Assembly: GCA_001414485.1 (NCBI GenBank)
Contig: LLEY01000059.1
Span: forward strand, 298,447-362,446
DNA from: Calycina herbarum
Lineage: Eukaryota; Ascomycota; Leotiomycetes; Helotiales; Pezizellaceae
Direction of reading: 5' to 3'
Length of the DNA: 64,000 nucleotides
Part shown: in pieces, positions 46,515 to 58,306 of the stretch
How positions within the stretch are numbered: position 1 is the first letter of the stretch
Layout of the letters: every line of letters begins with the position of its first letter
Notes under the pieces: generated by a model
What the model was told of the DNA's origin: nothing
Databases searched by the model: none
The model's input: only the letters and a program-made list of their open reading frames with translations
Position numbers and translations under genes: made by a program

Positions 46515-46975
46515 TATAATAAAACTTAAACAAACTAAATAAAGATAACTAAGTCTCGAAGGTTAGTATATAGATAAGAAGTATAGATACGCCGGGTTAT
46601 TTACTTAGAAGTAAACTCGTTACTTATATTAAAGATATTAAATAAGATAATAAGATTAATAACTAAAGTTAAGTACGAAGCTCCTATCTAATAGCAGACG
46701 TGCTAGTCTTATATAGAACCTTCGTTTATATTAGAGTCCTGCTTAGCAGAAGTCCTAAAGATAGAGTCCGACTCTATTTTTAGAGCTTCTTAAAACTAGA
46801 CTCTATTACCTAACTACTTCTAACCGAGTTACGTAATATAACTGTAATAAGATCCTAGGATTATATATCCTACTATATTTAATTCTTTCTTTCTTTCAGG
46901 GTTATAATAGTGCTCGTTCTATTAGAGCGTCGCCTGGACTTCACTTCGTTATATACTGGCACGTGATTCGTAACA
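46515..46975 (-). repeat. 5' LTR of gypsy family 2
   Basis: 461 bp, the same length as its partner at 39628-40088 and sharing the same internal variant (GAGTCCGACTCTATTTTTAG). RIP differences only. Confidence 0.9.
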
Positions 46976-47303
46976 CTCTAGTATCTTCCTCGTGTTCTAG
47001 TATAGTACTATTACACTTATAGTAGTCCTATAGATAGTATTTAGCCTACTTCTACTTCGTCTTCTACCTAGTTCTCTATTACGCTAAGAGAGCTTCCTAG
47101 CCTTTCGAGAAACTAAGTAAGATTACTTCTGTTTATAAGTCCTATCTTACTTATATCTATTAGCCTTCCTAGTACAGATCCTTACCTTAGTCTCTTCCTC
47201 GTAGCCTACAAGCCCTCTTTATAGCTAAACGCGAACAGGTAAGGCGTCTCTACCTCTCCTTCCTTTAAAGCTCTTTATAGATTTATAAACGAGGTTAGCT
47301 TAT
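46976..47303 (-). mobile_element. LINE, segment between endonuclease and ORF1
   Basis: About 320 bp of LINE between two LTR insertions. On the minus strand it supplies KILEI, which completes the N-terminus of the endonuclease reading (DILAI-stop-E, from DILAIQEP), preceded by a basic linker. Confidence 0.7.
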
Positions 47304-47632
47304 TATAACAAACCTAATCTACTAGCCCTCTAGTAGTTATCCTTATCTATAGTATACACAGGTGTAGCGGATAATTAGAGAAGTAAGAGGTAGTTTAATT
47401 AAAGATCTAAAGCTATAGAAGAGAAGAGAAGGAAAGAGGAGACTTCTAAAGATCCTATAATATAGAGATAGCTAAGGAATCGATAAGTTATAGGAATGTC
47501 GATCCGTTTATAGAAATGGTTCCTAGCCTAGGTAGGAATAGTTCTAGGCTAGGCTAGGAATAGCAGGCTTTGCAGACGCCGGCGAGCAGCCGTACGCGAG
47601 TTACGTGCTCGGCGGTGGCCAGGTCTGTAATA
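47304..47632 (-). repeat. 3' LTR of gypsy family 1 copy 2
   Basis: 329 bp, plus-strand TATAACAAACC...GGTCTGTAATA. Equivalent to the LTRs of copy 1 in reverse complement. Confidence 0.92.
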
Positions 47633-47645
47633 TTACCCCCTCTTT

Positions 47646-50600
47646 AAGTAGAGCTCGCCTGCGAGCTCTAAACCTACTACTCTATAGATAATTTATCCTC
47701 GTTCTTATAATATTCTAGCTCGTTTATACTATTTTCCTAGCTCTATAACTATTCTACTAAGTATCTAGGAGGCCCTAGAAGAGAAGGATTTAGAGCGTGA
47801 AACTCTTAAAGCTTATATAAGTAGTCTATAAAGTCAGAAGCTAGGTACTAGGCTAGGTCTAGCTCGCTTTATACCTATTAAACCTAGTATTATAATTTTC
47901 TATAATAGCCTCTAGAGGCTAGTACTTAGTCTATATCCTATTCGTTATACCTGTTAACTATAATAGGCAGTCCTAGTTCCTATAGCTAGCCTAGTAGCGG
48001 ATTGTTAGAAGCTTTGCGAAGCTTGTCTATAGAGATCATAGGCTATATTTTAATTATTAGAGGTAGGTTAACCTAGAAAGCGTTTCTAACCTTTTCTAGA
48101 ACTATATATAGACCAGCTATCTGCTGGTCGAGCTTATAGCTTAGGCGGTTTATATTCTACGTCTTTATCGATATATAGACCTTATTACCTATAGCAAAGT
48201 CTACTGGTCGCCGGTGCTTGTTTACTTGCTTACGCTAGCGTTCCTAAGCAGCCTCGATTCCCTTATAAGCGGTTTCCTAGGCGCTGTATATACGGGTTAT
48301 ATACGCAACTGCTTCGTCTCGTGAAAGCTGTTTATAGACGCTTATTAGCTCTTCTAGGCTCTGGCGGACCTAATTAAAGCTGGTACGTAGTACGTAACTA
48401 AGCTCGATTTATATAGGCGGAAGAGTCGTCGAGTCCTAGGGAAGTGTAGCTTAAGCGTAGTCTATAATCGGTATTAGTTTAGACTAGTTATTCTAATAGT
48501 AGTTTATAAACGGGCGAAGGCGTTGGTTAATCTACTGGTTTATATTCTTAGTTTAACCGTCGGTTTATACGTATACGGCTATAGATAGCTTAATCTTAGT
48601 CCCTAAGATCCGGTTAAACTCTTACTAGAACTCTAAGACGAATTATAGACCGCGGTTAGAGATAATAGTATCTAACAGTCTATAATAGCGCTATATACGG
48701 TCGAGGTAGATCTATATAGTCTTTTTTACGTCTATAGTCTTTAGGTAAGGGATAGAGACAGATCTCTTACTTAGTTAGTAGATAAAGATAATAATTATAT
48801 CTATCTTAGACTTATTAGAAGGGAATTCCTTAAAATCAACTAATATATATTACTATAGGCGATCTAGGATAGGTAAGGGGTTAAGGAGTCTAGGGAGGCG
48901 GTCTCGTAGCACGTAAGAGCGACGGTAGGTCTAGCAGTTATAGACGAATCGTTATATATCTAAACAAAGATACAGCTAGTAGTAGTAGTCTATAACTAGC
49001 TTTAGAGTCTTAGATTGTCTAGGGTAGGCTACCGAGACTTGATTATAAACCTCGCTTAGTAAGCGTACTTTGAGATCGTCGTTCTTAGGCAGGATAAGCC
49101 GTTCTTAGTATAGTAGAAGGCTGTTATAGGTTGTCCAGCTAGGGCGTTCGTCTGTAGCGTACTAGCGGAGAGCGTTAAAGCTTATACTTATACGATTAGC
49201 TTATAGGATATCGTTAATTAAGTCGTATAGTCTGTTAGCTACTCTAACAGGTGTAATATCTACAGAAGAGTCTAAGTCTAGGTCTATAATAATCTGCGAG
49301 TCGAGATTCTTAGGCTATAAGAGGACTTGTATATAAGTAGATATCTTTATTACTATTTAACTATCTGCTTCTTAGTCTCGGCGAGTAAGGGAATCCGCTC
49401 GATTCTAGCTACTAGGCTTATAAGTAAGTAGGAAGTTAAATCAAGAGAGGGTTTCAGCCTAGCAGGCTTATTAGCTAGACAAGGCTTTAGTTATTATAAA
49501 GTACTTCAGAGCTTTATAGTCTAAAACGACCTGTACCTAGTATAGAGACCCTTCGAGCTTAGGTCTCTAAGCTTCTAGAGAACGTATAATAGCTAGTATC
49601 TCTTTATTATAAATCGGGTAGTTAATCTTAGCAGGTATTATTATCTTAGAGAAGTAAGCTATAGAGTACTACTCTTAACTCGGCTGTAACTAAAGAAGTA
49701 TACTACTAAGGACGCTGTTAGAGGAATCGGTCTTAACTATAGACTCGTATTACGGATTAAAGTATATAAGAAGAGGTGTATTAATAAGCTGGGCCTTTAG
49801 CTTAGAGAAGGCGTTCTAATAAGTAGGTGTCTACTAAAACGGCTGGTCTTTACAAGTTAGAGCCGTTAACAGGCGTACGACTCGTCCGTAGTTAAGAATA
49901 AACTTCTAATAGAAGTTATAAAAGCTAAGAATAAACTGAACACCGCGGACTATAATAGAGCGTTCCTAGTTATAGATCGTTTCTGTCTTTTCTAGGTCTA
50001 CTTTAATCTTATTAGTACTTATATAAAAGCCTAAGTACTTTATATAAGTAACGTTAAACTTAGATTTCTTGATATCAGCCTATAAGCTAGCTTTACAAAG
50101 CTGTAAAAGGACTTTATAGACGTGTTCCTAATAGTCTAGCTCGTTCTTAGAGTAAATAAGAATATTATTAAAGTAGGTAGTATAAAAGTCGTCTAAATAA
50201 TTAAAGAGTACGTCGTTTATAAACCGTTAATATATTATAGGTCTATTAGTTAGTCTAAAAGATATAACTTTATACTTATAAGCTCTATAACAGGTCTAGA
50301 ACGTTGTTAGTTCCTTAGACTTAGGGTTAATCCGAATCCGGTAAAAAGCTTATTATATGTCTAGCTTTATAAAGATATAAGCCTTGCCTAGATAAGTAAG
50401 AGTTTCGTCGATTAACAGAAGAGGATACTAGTTCTTATAGGTTAGGTTATTTAGCTTATAGTAATTAATACAGAACTGTAGAGAGCTGTTAGACTTCTTA
50501 ACAAAGAGAATCAGAGCTGTAAAGAGGGCTTAGCTAGCCTTAATAAAACCTTTATAAAGGTTCTTAATAAGGTATTATTTTATAGCCTAGAGCTCGTTCG

Positions 50601-52673
50601 TTAACTGATAGCGGAGAGGGCTATAGAATAAGTCGTCTACGTTCCTATCCGTAAGTTCGATCTTATAGTTATATAAGCGACGAGAGAGAAGAGTATCAGA
50701 TACAGCTTTAGAGAAAACGTCTATAAGATCCTAGTAGGCTCTAGGGAGGCTTTCTTAGACCTGTAAGTCGTCTTTTTAATCTATAAGCTTTTTTTCTATT
50801 AAGTAATTAATCTTATAAAGAGAGGTATTAAAAGCCGTAGCTTTAGTATCTTATAAGTTACGACGATATATAGTAGTATCGATAACAGCGATGTCTACTA
50901 GTAGCAGGTCGAGGTATATACGTTTCAAGCGTGCTATAGAGGCTTTATAGATATCTAAACCTATAAGAGCGCGGTTTATATTTCGTAAGTTGTTTTAGCG
51001 GTCCTAGTACTCGCTATAACGTACGGCCAGAGGTATAGTAGACGGGCGCGCTAGGATCCGAGGAACTAGTAGCTTATTAATAAGGCTTATAGACAGTTAT
51101 AGGTCTTCCTAGTATTTGTATATAACCTGTTCTTCTAGGGCCTAATCGCGGCGATCCGTGTTAGCTTAGTAATCTAGGTTTAAGGGCCGAGTCTATAAGA
51201 TCCTAGGATCTAGAAGGCGTAGCTAGACAAGGTTAGGAGAAGGAGGGAGATCTGCGAGCTATATAAGTCGGCGCTAGCAGGGGTTGAGTTATATATTAAG
51301 CTAGTTAAACTATATACGCCTAAGAATAAGATCCTAATAGCTAGTATTAAGGAGGACTATAGAGACGTTGTACTGTTTACAGCCGTCTATATATAAGTGA
51401 AGAATAATATAACAGTCTACGAACTGTCGACTCTGTCTATCAAAGCCGCGAACTATAATAGGAGTAGGAAGAGTATAAATAGTTAAAGAGAAGAAGCGAG
51501 CCAGCCCCTAAGCGAACTTTATACTAATAAGTATAAAGCTGTTTACTCTAGTATTAGCTAGAGTAGAGGTTTTAAATCTATATCTATTAAAAACTAAGTT
51601 ATAAGAGACTGTAAACTATTTTCCTCTAAGTAGCTAACTTAGATTAATAGCTAACTAGCTAGGACCTTAGTAAAGTAAGCCTAGAGAGGAGACTTTCCCT
51701 AAACTTAGTCGTTTTCCGACTGTTCTAAGTCGGACGTAGGCTCTATAAGCTTATTAACGTCTATAATAGGCTTAGAGTTCTTAAGACATTCGTAGACATA
51801 GTACCTAGTCCTCTTATACTTAAAGCAGGCGTCGTCCGGTTCCTTATAAGTAGGCGTTAGTTTACGTAATAGTCTATAAAGGCGGGGAGCCAGGGCAGGG
51901 GAGGTTATATAGAACGTAGTTTAAGTAGTAGTAAAAGTTCTAGCTAGGCAGGAGGTAGTAGTAGCAGTTATAGGCCGGGGGATAAGATAAGCGGTTCGTA
52001 AGTTGCTTCTATAGAGCTGAAGTCTTTATAAGTTCTTATTAATAAGTCGACACTTGTTTACTAGGGCCGTACTTATAAGTAGGACGTCTAAGAATAGTAA
52101 GACAGACTGTTATAGAGGTAGTATAAGCTTATTATATAAGTCGGGCTATAAGTCGTCTGTCGGGATCCGTCTAGTACTTGTAAGGTATAAGAAGCGAGTA
52201 TAGAAGGTTACAAAAGTCTCGTTATCTCTTATAACAAGCCGGCGAAATTCGATATAGACGTCTTACGCTTTAAACAGGTTCTCTAAGATATTTATAAGAT
52301 ATATAATCATTTCTTTTATAGACTAAAACAGCTTAGGTCTCTTCTAGTAACGAGGCACGAGATACTTCTAAGTAATATTAGCTATATAGTTAAAAACATA
52401 AGCTATCTTTGCTTCCTCTAGCTTAAACATAGAAGCGTTAATAAGGAACTTGTTCTTAATCTAGATCTTCTAGTTGTCGAAGGTTAGAGACGAGCTATCT
52501 GTTAGAGGCTTAGTATTCTTAAGCTTAACTATAAACGACCTATATTATCTAGTTTTAGACAGAGTATTCTCTTACAGAGGGGTACAGACGTCGTCTAGTT
52601 GTTCTCGTAGTAGGCGGACCTATTTCAAGGCTATAGCGAGCTATTAAGCGTCTATAGGCTAGTCGGCAGACAT
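47646..52673 (-). pseudogene. Broken gag-pol of gypsy family 1 copy 2
   Basis: Mirror image of the copy 1 gag-pol. It starts at ATG 52673 with the same MSAD-stop-PIDA beginning. The RT motif is again FNN where FDD is expected (about 50.17 kb), so the same catalytic codons were hit by RIP in both copies. Stops are at Trp and Gln codons. Not functional. Confidence 0.78.
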
Positions 52674-52892
52674 TGTTATAGACGACTCAGTTATAAGGAC
52701 AGAGGGTATAGATAGAAGAGCTCTAGGCTCTTATACGCAGTAGTAGGCGCAGGTATACGGGGCTATATAAGGCGTCGGTAGTATCTATAAGCGGTCTATA
52801 TAGACCGTAGGTGTTATATTAGAATTGTAACAGATATTCTAATCCTTTCTAAGAGCAGTAGTAAATAGAGAGAAGAAGAGAGCTTTAGATAA

Positions 52893-53221
52893 TATAACAA
52901 ACCTAATCTACTAGCTCTTTAGTAGTTATCCTTACCTATAGTATATATAGGTATAGCGGATAATTAGAGAAGTAAGAGATAGTTTAATTAAAGATCTAAA
53001 GCTATAGAAGAGAAGAGAAGAAAAGAGGAGACTTCTAGAGGTCTTATAATATAGAGATAGCTAAGGAATCGATAAGTTATAGGAATGTCGATCCGTTTAT
53101 AGAAATGGTTCCTAGCCTAGGTAGGAATAGTTCTAGGCCAGGCCAGGAATAGCAGGCTTTGCGAACGCCGGCGAGCAGCCGTACGCGAGTCACGTGCTCG
53201 GCGGTGGCCAGGTCTATAACA
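52893..53221 (-). repeat. 5' LTR of gypsy family 1 copy 2
   Basis: 329 bp. The outer end keeps the GC-rich, lightly mutated block GCAGCCGTACGCGAGTCACG. Confidence 0.92.
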
Positions 53222-54405
53222 CTTATCTAGGTATTATTCTCTTACTTACCTATAGTACTATTCTCCTGTTTAACACTCCTTTATAAATACTAGGTATTCT
53301 CCTTCGTAATTCCTATATTTTACTAGGTACTTCTTTAGATCCTTTTTACTAGAGTACTCCTCTTCACCCCCTTCGTACTTCTCGTACGTATACTAGGCGT
53401 ACCTCTCCTCTTGTTTATAGAAGCGTACTATATATCTCTACTTCTAGTACTTAAAGCACCTTTAAGCTACTGCTTCTACTACGTATCTCTTATATATAAA
53501 GTATTATACCTTCTATAATATCTCTCTTAAGTATAGCTTTCTTACTTCTTCTATTATTACTACCTCTAGAATATAGTTCTAAAGAGCTAGCCCCTCCTAA
53601 CCCTAGCGTTCTCTATGCTTACTCTCTTGTTATATAATCTTTAGTACTCTTATACTAGAGGCTTATAAGATACTCTATAGTATATCTGCTATTCCTCTCT
53701 CGAGTATATCTACTAAGTCTCTCTTTACTAATACTACGAGCGTTCTTACTACTACTACTGCCCCTTGTCTAAATACCTTCTTTACCTAGCTATTATCTCT
53801 TATATATACTACCTATTTCTCCTCTTTAAACTATATAATAATATCCCTACTTTAAAGTTTCCTTACTATAATTACTCCTGTCTTATATCCTTCTATATTT
53901 ATAGCTCTTATTACCTTCTTTAGTAATAGCTTATCTTTCCCTTTGTCTATCTCTATAGCCTAGACTATAATCTCCTTTATATATTTAGCTAGTATAACGT
54001 ATTCCCTTTATAACGTAGTTCCTACCTCTCTCTATAGCTCTCTAGCTCTAACTCTCTCTACCTACGTTAGAGTTCGTTTCTTTATACCTTCTATCTTCTT
54101 TACCGTGATCGCGAGCTCCTCTTATAGAATACCTCTTATTATTATTTCGTCTCCTCCTTTCCTAGCTCTTCTATACTTAAGCACCTTTCCTACTACCTTA
54201 ATAATTGCCTTAATACTCTTTTCCTCTGTTACTAAGTCGAGTATTACTTAGATTAAGCTCTTCTCTATCGTGTCTACGTATTCTAATACTTCTCTCTATC
54301 CTCTCTTACTCTGCTCTTCTTCGTTCGCTGTTCCGCCTTCGCTGTTAGTTATTAGCGCGTTAGAGAGAGGAGTAAGAGCTCTCTATAAGCCCTCTATTCT
54401 ACTAC
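53222..54405 (-). mobile_element. LINE, 5' segment with ORF1 remnants
   Basis: The minus-strand frame carries a zinc-knuckle-like CFKYQK*RYIVRFY pattern near 53.44 kb, typical of the gag-like ORF1 of Tad1 LINEs, with the usual Cys and Gly/His losses from RIP. It is bounded on the right by the LTR starting at 54406, so the true 5' end of the LINE may be displaced or missing. Confidence 0.65.
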
Positions 54406-54605
54406 TATAACGACACGTACGAAGTGTAGCCCGCGTAAGGCAGACGGTCTACGGTGTAGGTTATAGAATCGTAGAACTGTCTTATTCGAAGATTCTAAGC
54501 TAAGGAGAAGAGGAGAACTCGAGAGAGCTCGAGTCTAAATACAAAATATAGTTCGCTAAGGTAGACACGTGATATGAATAGCACGTGACGGTCAGAACCG
54601 TCACA
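54406..54605 (-). repeat. LTR (3') of a chromoviral gypsy element, family 3
   Basis: About 200 bp, TATAACGACACG...ACCGTCACA on the plus strand. The TG-type end (TGTGACGG in reverse) abuts TTACCCCTCCCTC, a polypurine tract in reverse. Lightly RIPed. Confidence 0.65.
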
Positions 54606-56074
54606 TTACCCCTCCCTCTGAAAAAAGCTTACTCTTAAGCTTATAGATATCTCTGTATTATTATCTAATTCTTCGTATAAGTCTAAGCTATTCTCCTAAG
54701 CCTTAATCTATTCTTATAGTCGATGCGGGGGTCCTAGCTCTATAGAGTACTATAAGTGAAAGCTTTTAAGTTTATATAGCGAATACTTAAAGTCTAACGC
54801 TAGATACTATTCTAGATCCTTATTATACTCTGTCTACTTTGTCTTATAATATAGTATTTTCCTTGTTTTCTTAACTATAATTACCTCTTCTACCTCCTAC
54901 TTCTTATCGTCTATAACTTATATAAGCGGAGGTGGTTTATTTATCTATCTAGCTAAAGAGTTGTCTAAAGCTTTTCGTAGGCGGTCTATTAAGAACACTA
55001 GGTATATCTTTATCGAGGCTAGTAATTTGACTTTATATAAGTGTTCTATCTTTCGAATAACCTTATATAGGCCTGCTATTTAGTAGTCTAACTTATAGCT
55101 AGGGCGCTCTGTCTTCTAATTCCTAGTAGCTACCTAGACTTTGTCTTCTACTTTGAAGTCTACTTCTCGTCGGTAGAGGTTAATATCTCTTCTTTTCTTA
55201 TCTTACGCTTCTTTTATAATTATATAGGCTGTTTCCTACGCTTCTTAAAGCCTTTTAACCACTTGTTATACCTCTTTCTAATTTAGCTTCTCTTTTAGCG
55301 TAGCTGTGTTTAGTATATTCTAGTTAAAAGAGATACGAGGAGAATAGGTATTTAGAAGCTCGAATAGCGACATCTTAATACTTTCGTAGAGTAGCGTCAG
55401 CTAAGCGTAGTCTATAATAAGCAGTAGCTCGGACTAATTATCCTAATAGTAGTTGATAAAGAGGCGTAAGCGCTGGTCTAAGTACTAGTTTATGATTTCT
55501 GTCTATCTATCTATTTATAGATAGAAAGCTATAGAAAGCTTAATCTAAATCTCTAGTATTCAGTAGAATTCGGTCTAGAAGTTAGAGACGAATTAAGGTC
55601 CTCTATCTAATATAATTGTCTATAGCGCTCTATAATATCTATATACGTACGACGTGTAAAGCTAGGCTATGTCCTTAGTAGTTGTTATCTTATAGTAAGG
55701 AATAGAGATACTTTGCTTACTTAAACAGTTAATTACTATATATGCTATATTATAACTAAACTTATTCTTTAAGAATAACTTAAAATCTATAGTAACGTGT
55801 TACTAAGAGCGGTCTAGAACTGGTAGTAGATATAAGAATCCAGGAGTGCGATTTCTAGGAATATATACTCTCTTATAAGTATAGTAGTTATAGATATATC
55901 GGGTTATATTCTAGGAAAGTCCTTTCTAATAGTACTTCTAGCTAAGGATTCGAGCTGTCTTTGCTTTACTAGAGTATATAGTAAAGATTTGATTATAAGC
56001 TTCTCTAATTAGATTAGCTACTAGGGTATCTTATATAGAAACCACTAGTCGCTCTTAATAAAGAAGTAGTCCGT
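54606..56074 (-). mobile_element. Chromovirus family 3, integrase and chromodomain portion (truncated)
   Basis: The minus-strand frame from about 55.1 kb down to 54.75 kb shows a chromodomain: KKWEVEEVIIVKKTRKILYY, then KTKWTEYNEDLEWYLALDF. Upstream is an integrase core with stops. The element is cut at about 56.07 kb by the tandem repeat and LTR-like region. No right LTR was found. Confidence 0.65.
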
Positions 56075-56246
56075 TGTTACTAAAATAGCCCGATGTATTC
56101 CAGTGTTGCTATAAAGGCTCTTAAGTTCTAGTGTTACTAAAATAGCCTAATATGTTCTAGTGTTACTATAAAGGCCCGTTGTATTCTAGTGTTACTAAAA
56201 TAGCCTAATATATTCTAGTGTTACTGTAAAGGCCCGTTGTTTTTAA
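56075..56246. repeat. Alternating 29-bp tandem repeat (A-B dimer, three copies)
   Basis: Three 57-58 bp units begin at 56075, 56132 and 56190. Each contains a half A (TGTTACTAAAATAGCC then about 13 bp) and a half B (TGTTACTATAAAGGCCC then about 12 bp), both ending near TTCTAG. A and B are themselves diverged copies of one 29-bp unit, so this is a small higher-order repeat. CpA/TpG changes distinguish copies. Confidence 0.75.
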
Positions 56247-56499
56247 ATCGAATCTAATATTAGAGCTTATAGTAAGTGCTAATGAATTAAACTATAGAGG
56301 CTATTTATATATAAGAAGATTCGATTGTTCTTTCTAAGCTAGAGTCCTTACTAACTTATATACTTAGTTAGCTTATTCTAGAGGGTTCTGCTAAGAGTAC
56401 TCTCGAAGGTTCTGTCACGTCTATACGTTGCTAAGCGAGGCTACGTAAATACGTCGCTAGAGTACTCCGAGACTTATTCTACGGGTATAACCCTTGATA
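56247..56499. other. Unassigned low-RIP stretch, possible LTR
   Basis: About 250 bp with more CpA and TpG than its surroundings. Together with the tandem repeat it could be a solo LTR (TGTTACT at 56075; GGGTATAACCC near 56490), but no target duplication was found. Confidence 0.3.
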
Positions 56500-57132
56500 T
56501 AGAAGATCTTCTAAAATATCGTTGTTTTATCTCTAATATATAGCTAATATATTATATAGTCTAAATAGTATAACTATATATTTATAGAGACCTAATAGTA
56601 AGGCGAATACTATTTTCTATTCGTTTCTAACTTTTATTTATATAAGTCTATAAGCGTTTTATTAATCTAGTTTCGTAAATTATACTACTTTATCTAACTT
56701 ATCTTATAAGTACTAGCTAGCTAGTAATAGATAAGCGTTCTTAACTATAGTATTATTTACTTCTTAGTAATTAATATATACTCTTTTATCTAGGTTATTC
56801 TTTTTCTTAATAATAAGTATATTTAAGGTAATTAGTAACTTAGATTTTCTAATATATCTCTTTTTAATACCTTTCTTTATATAACTTTTTATTTTCTATA
56901 AGCTTTTCTAGTTATATAACTAAAGCTTTTACTTTAAGAGATAATAACTCTCTTTTAATTTAATCTTATAATCCTATAAGCGATATTCTAGTAAGACTTA
57001 TAAGTCTTCTAGGTTTTTAAATAATACCTTAAATTCTTTATACTATATAGGTATTTCGTTATTAGCTATCTTACTAACTTATAAAGAACTCTAGGCTAGG
57101 TGTTCTAGCGTATTAGAAGAGGTAGTACTAAC
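56500..57132 (-). repeat. RT fragment of gypsy family 2
   Basis: Colinear with about 42.85-43.48 kb of the element at 39628-46975 and partly with the fragment at 27.6-28.3 kb. Heavily RIPed. Its right end at CTAAC is where the next LTR begins. Confidence 0.7.
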
Positions 57133-57315
57133 TATAACAGCTCTTTATAAATATACTAAAAGAGATACTTATAGAATAGTACCTATATTCGAAGAAAACT
57201 AAACTAAAGAGAGAAGAGGAGAGTTAGTACACTCTATCTCTATTTATATACACTAAGCGAGACTTCGGTAGAACCTCGGCACGTGATCCAGTCGTATGTG
57301 ACTAGGACTGTTATA
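57133..57315 (-). repeat. LTR (3') of a chromoviral element related to 22365-22567
   Basis: 183 bp, TATAACAGCTC...GGACTGTTATA, followed by the reverse polypurine tract CTACCCCTCCCTC. It is inserted in the gypsy family 2 RT fragment; the five bases before it are CTAAC. Confidence 0.65.
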
Positions 57316-57842
57316 CTACCCCTCCCTCGAACCGGGCCCTCTCTAACTAAGCCGCTTTGTCTTCTGTAGATATAGAGTCGTTACTCTCTAATTCGTTATA
57401 ATTATCTCTTTCTGTCTCGTACGCCTCTAGCTACAAAAGAAGAGCTTTTAGAGGCTCGTCAGCTGTTGGATTTACTAAATAGAATTCTTTTAATATATAT
57501 AGCGAGTAGGCTACGTAGCGAGCTAGGTACTAGTTAAGGTCCTCGTCGTAGCTCTTCTACTTTAGTTAGTAGTAAAGAGACTTCTATTACGTCTTACTTA
57601 TAAGTACTTCTTCAACCTTCTATTCTTCTTCTTTGTTAACGATAATCAGTAGAGACAGTATACTTACTTGTCTAGGTAGAGGATTATCTAAAGCTTTTTA
57701 TAACTTCTCTAGTACGAAGACAGAATAGACTTTAATAGAGGATAGTAACTAGAGTCTAAAAGTAGAGCTAACTTCTTTAAGAATCTTAAAAGGTCTAGCT
57801 ATCTAGTAGTCTAACTTCTAGCTAGGTCTTTATATATTCTAG
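57316..57842 (-). mobile_element. Truncated chromovirus 3' end with chromodomain
   Basis: The minus-strand frame contains KEEEWKVEEVLISKT and YDEDLN.YLARYVAYSL, a chromodomain remnant, after an integrase C-terminal part. It is cut at 57842 by the gypsy family 2 LTR. Confidence 0.6.
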
Positions 57843-58306
57843 TGTTACGAACCACGGTTACGTAGTAAGTAGTCTAGACAGCGTTCTAATAGAACAGAGT
57901 ATAACATCTAGGAATAGAAGGTAATATAGAAGGAAATCAGTAATACGAGAGATATTTAAGGGTTTCAGAATCTTACTATTGTAATACTATTAGAAGTCAC
58001 GTATAGTTATATAACGTGATCGCTTATATTACTCTAGTCGTCTTAATCGCGAGCGATACGAGTAATATAAGCGATATAAGCGATATACTTAGAGAACGAA
58101 GATTCTATATAAGACTAGCACGTCTGCTATTAGATAGAGGCTTCGTGCTTAACTTTAGTTATTAATCTTATTATCTTATTTAATATCTTTAATATAAGTA
58201 ACGAGTTCACTTCTAAGTAAACAACCTAGCGTATCTATACTTCTTACTTATATACTAACCTTCGAGACTTAGTTATTTTTATTTAGTTTGTTTAAGTTTC
58301 GTTATA
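57843..58306 (+). repeat. 5' LTR of gypsy family 2, second copy
   Basis: 464 bp, TGTTACGAACC...GTTTCGTTATA; RIP-mutated equivalent of the 465-bp solo LTR at 45795-46259 in opposite orientation. Confidence 0.85.

Larger units (their letters stand above)
39628..46975 (-). mobile_element. Ty3/gypsy LTR retrotransposon, family 2, with nested solo LTR
   Basis: 7,348 bp including a 470-bp nested insertion. LTRs of 461 bp lie at 39628-40088 and 46515-46975, and the 5-bp target duplication CTCTA is at 39623-39627 and 46976-46980. Transcription is leftward, so the 5' LTR is the right one. Minus-strand frames contain gag (46.5-45.2 kb), then RT with [12 protein letters not shown] at about 42.8 kb, RNase H (NYSIFNKELLTIV) and integrase with a TLAYRY.GIRRTL zinc-binding region near 41.8 kb and SIDFI at about 41.6 kb. 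It is heavily RIPed. It interrupts the LINE endonuclease. Confidence 0.92.
47304..53221 (-). mobile_element. Ty3/gypsy LTR retrotransposon, family 1, copy 2 (complete, inverted)
   Basis: 5,918 bp with LTRs of exactly 329 bp at 47304-47632 and 52893-53221 and a perfect target duplication CTTAT (47299-47303 and 53222-53226). A pyrimidine tract TTACCCCCTCTTT after the left LTR is its polypurine tract. It is the same family as 31843-37758 in the opposite orientation, with the internal order conserved (gag start at 52673, zinc knuckle near 51.8 kb, RT near 50.2 kb, integrase 48-49 kb). Confidence 0.93.

Noticed and set aside
56075..56246. CRISPR-like array
   Set aside because: The repeats are contiguous and alternate between two related units without unique spacers, in a fungal genome. 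It is a tandem repeat.
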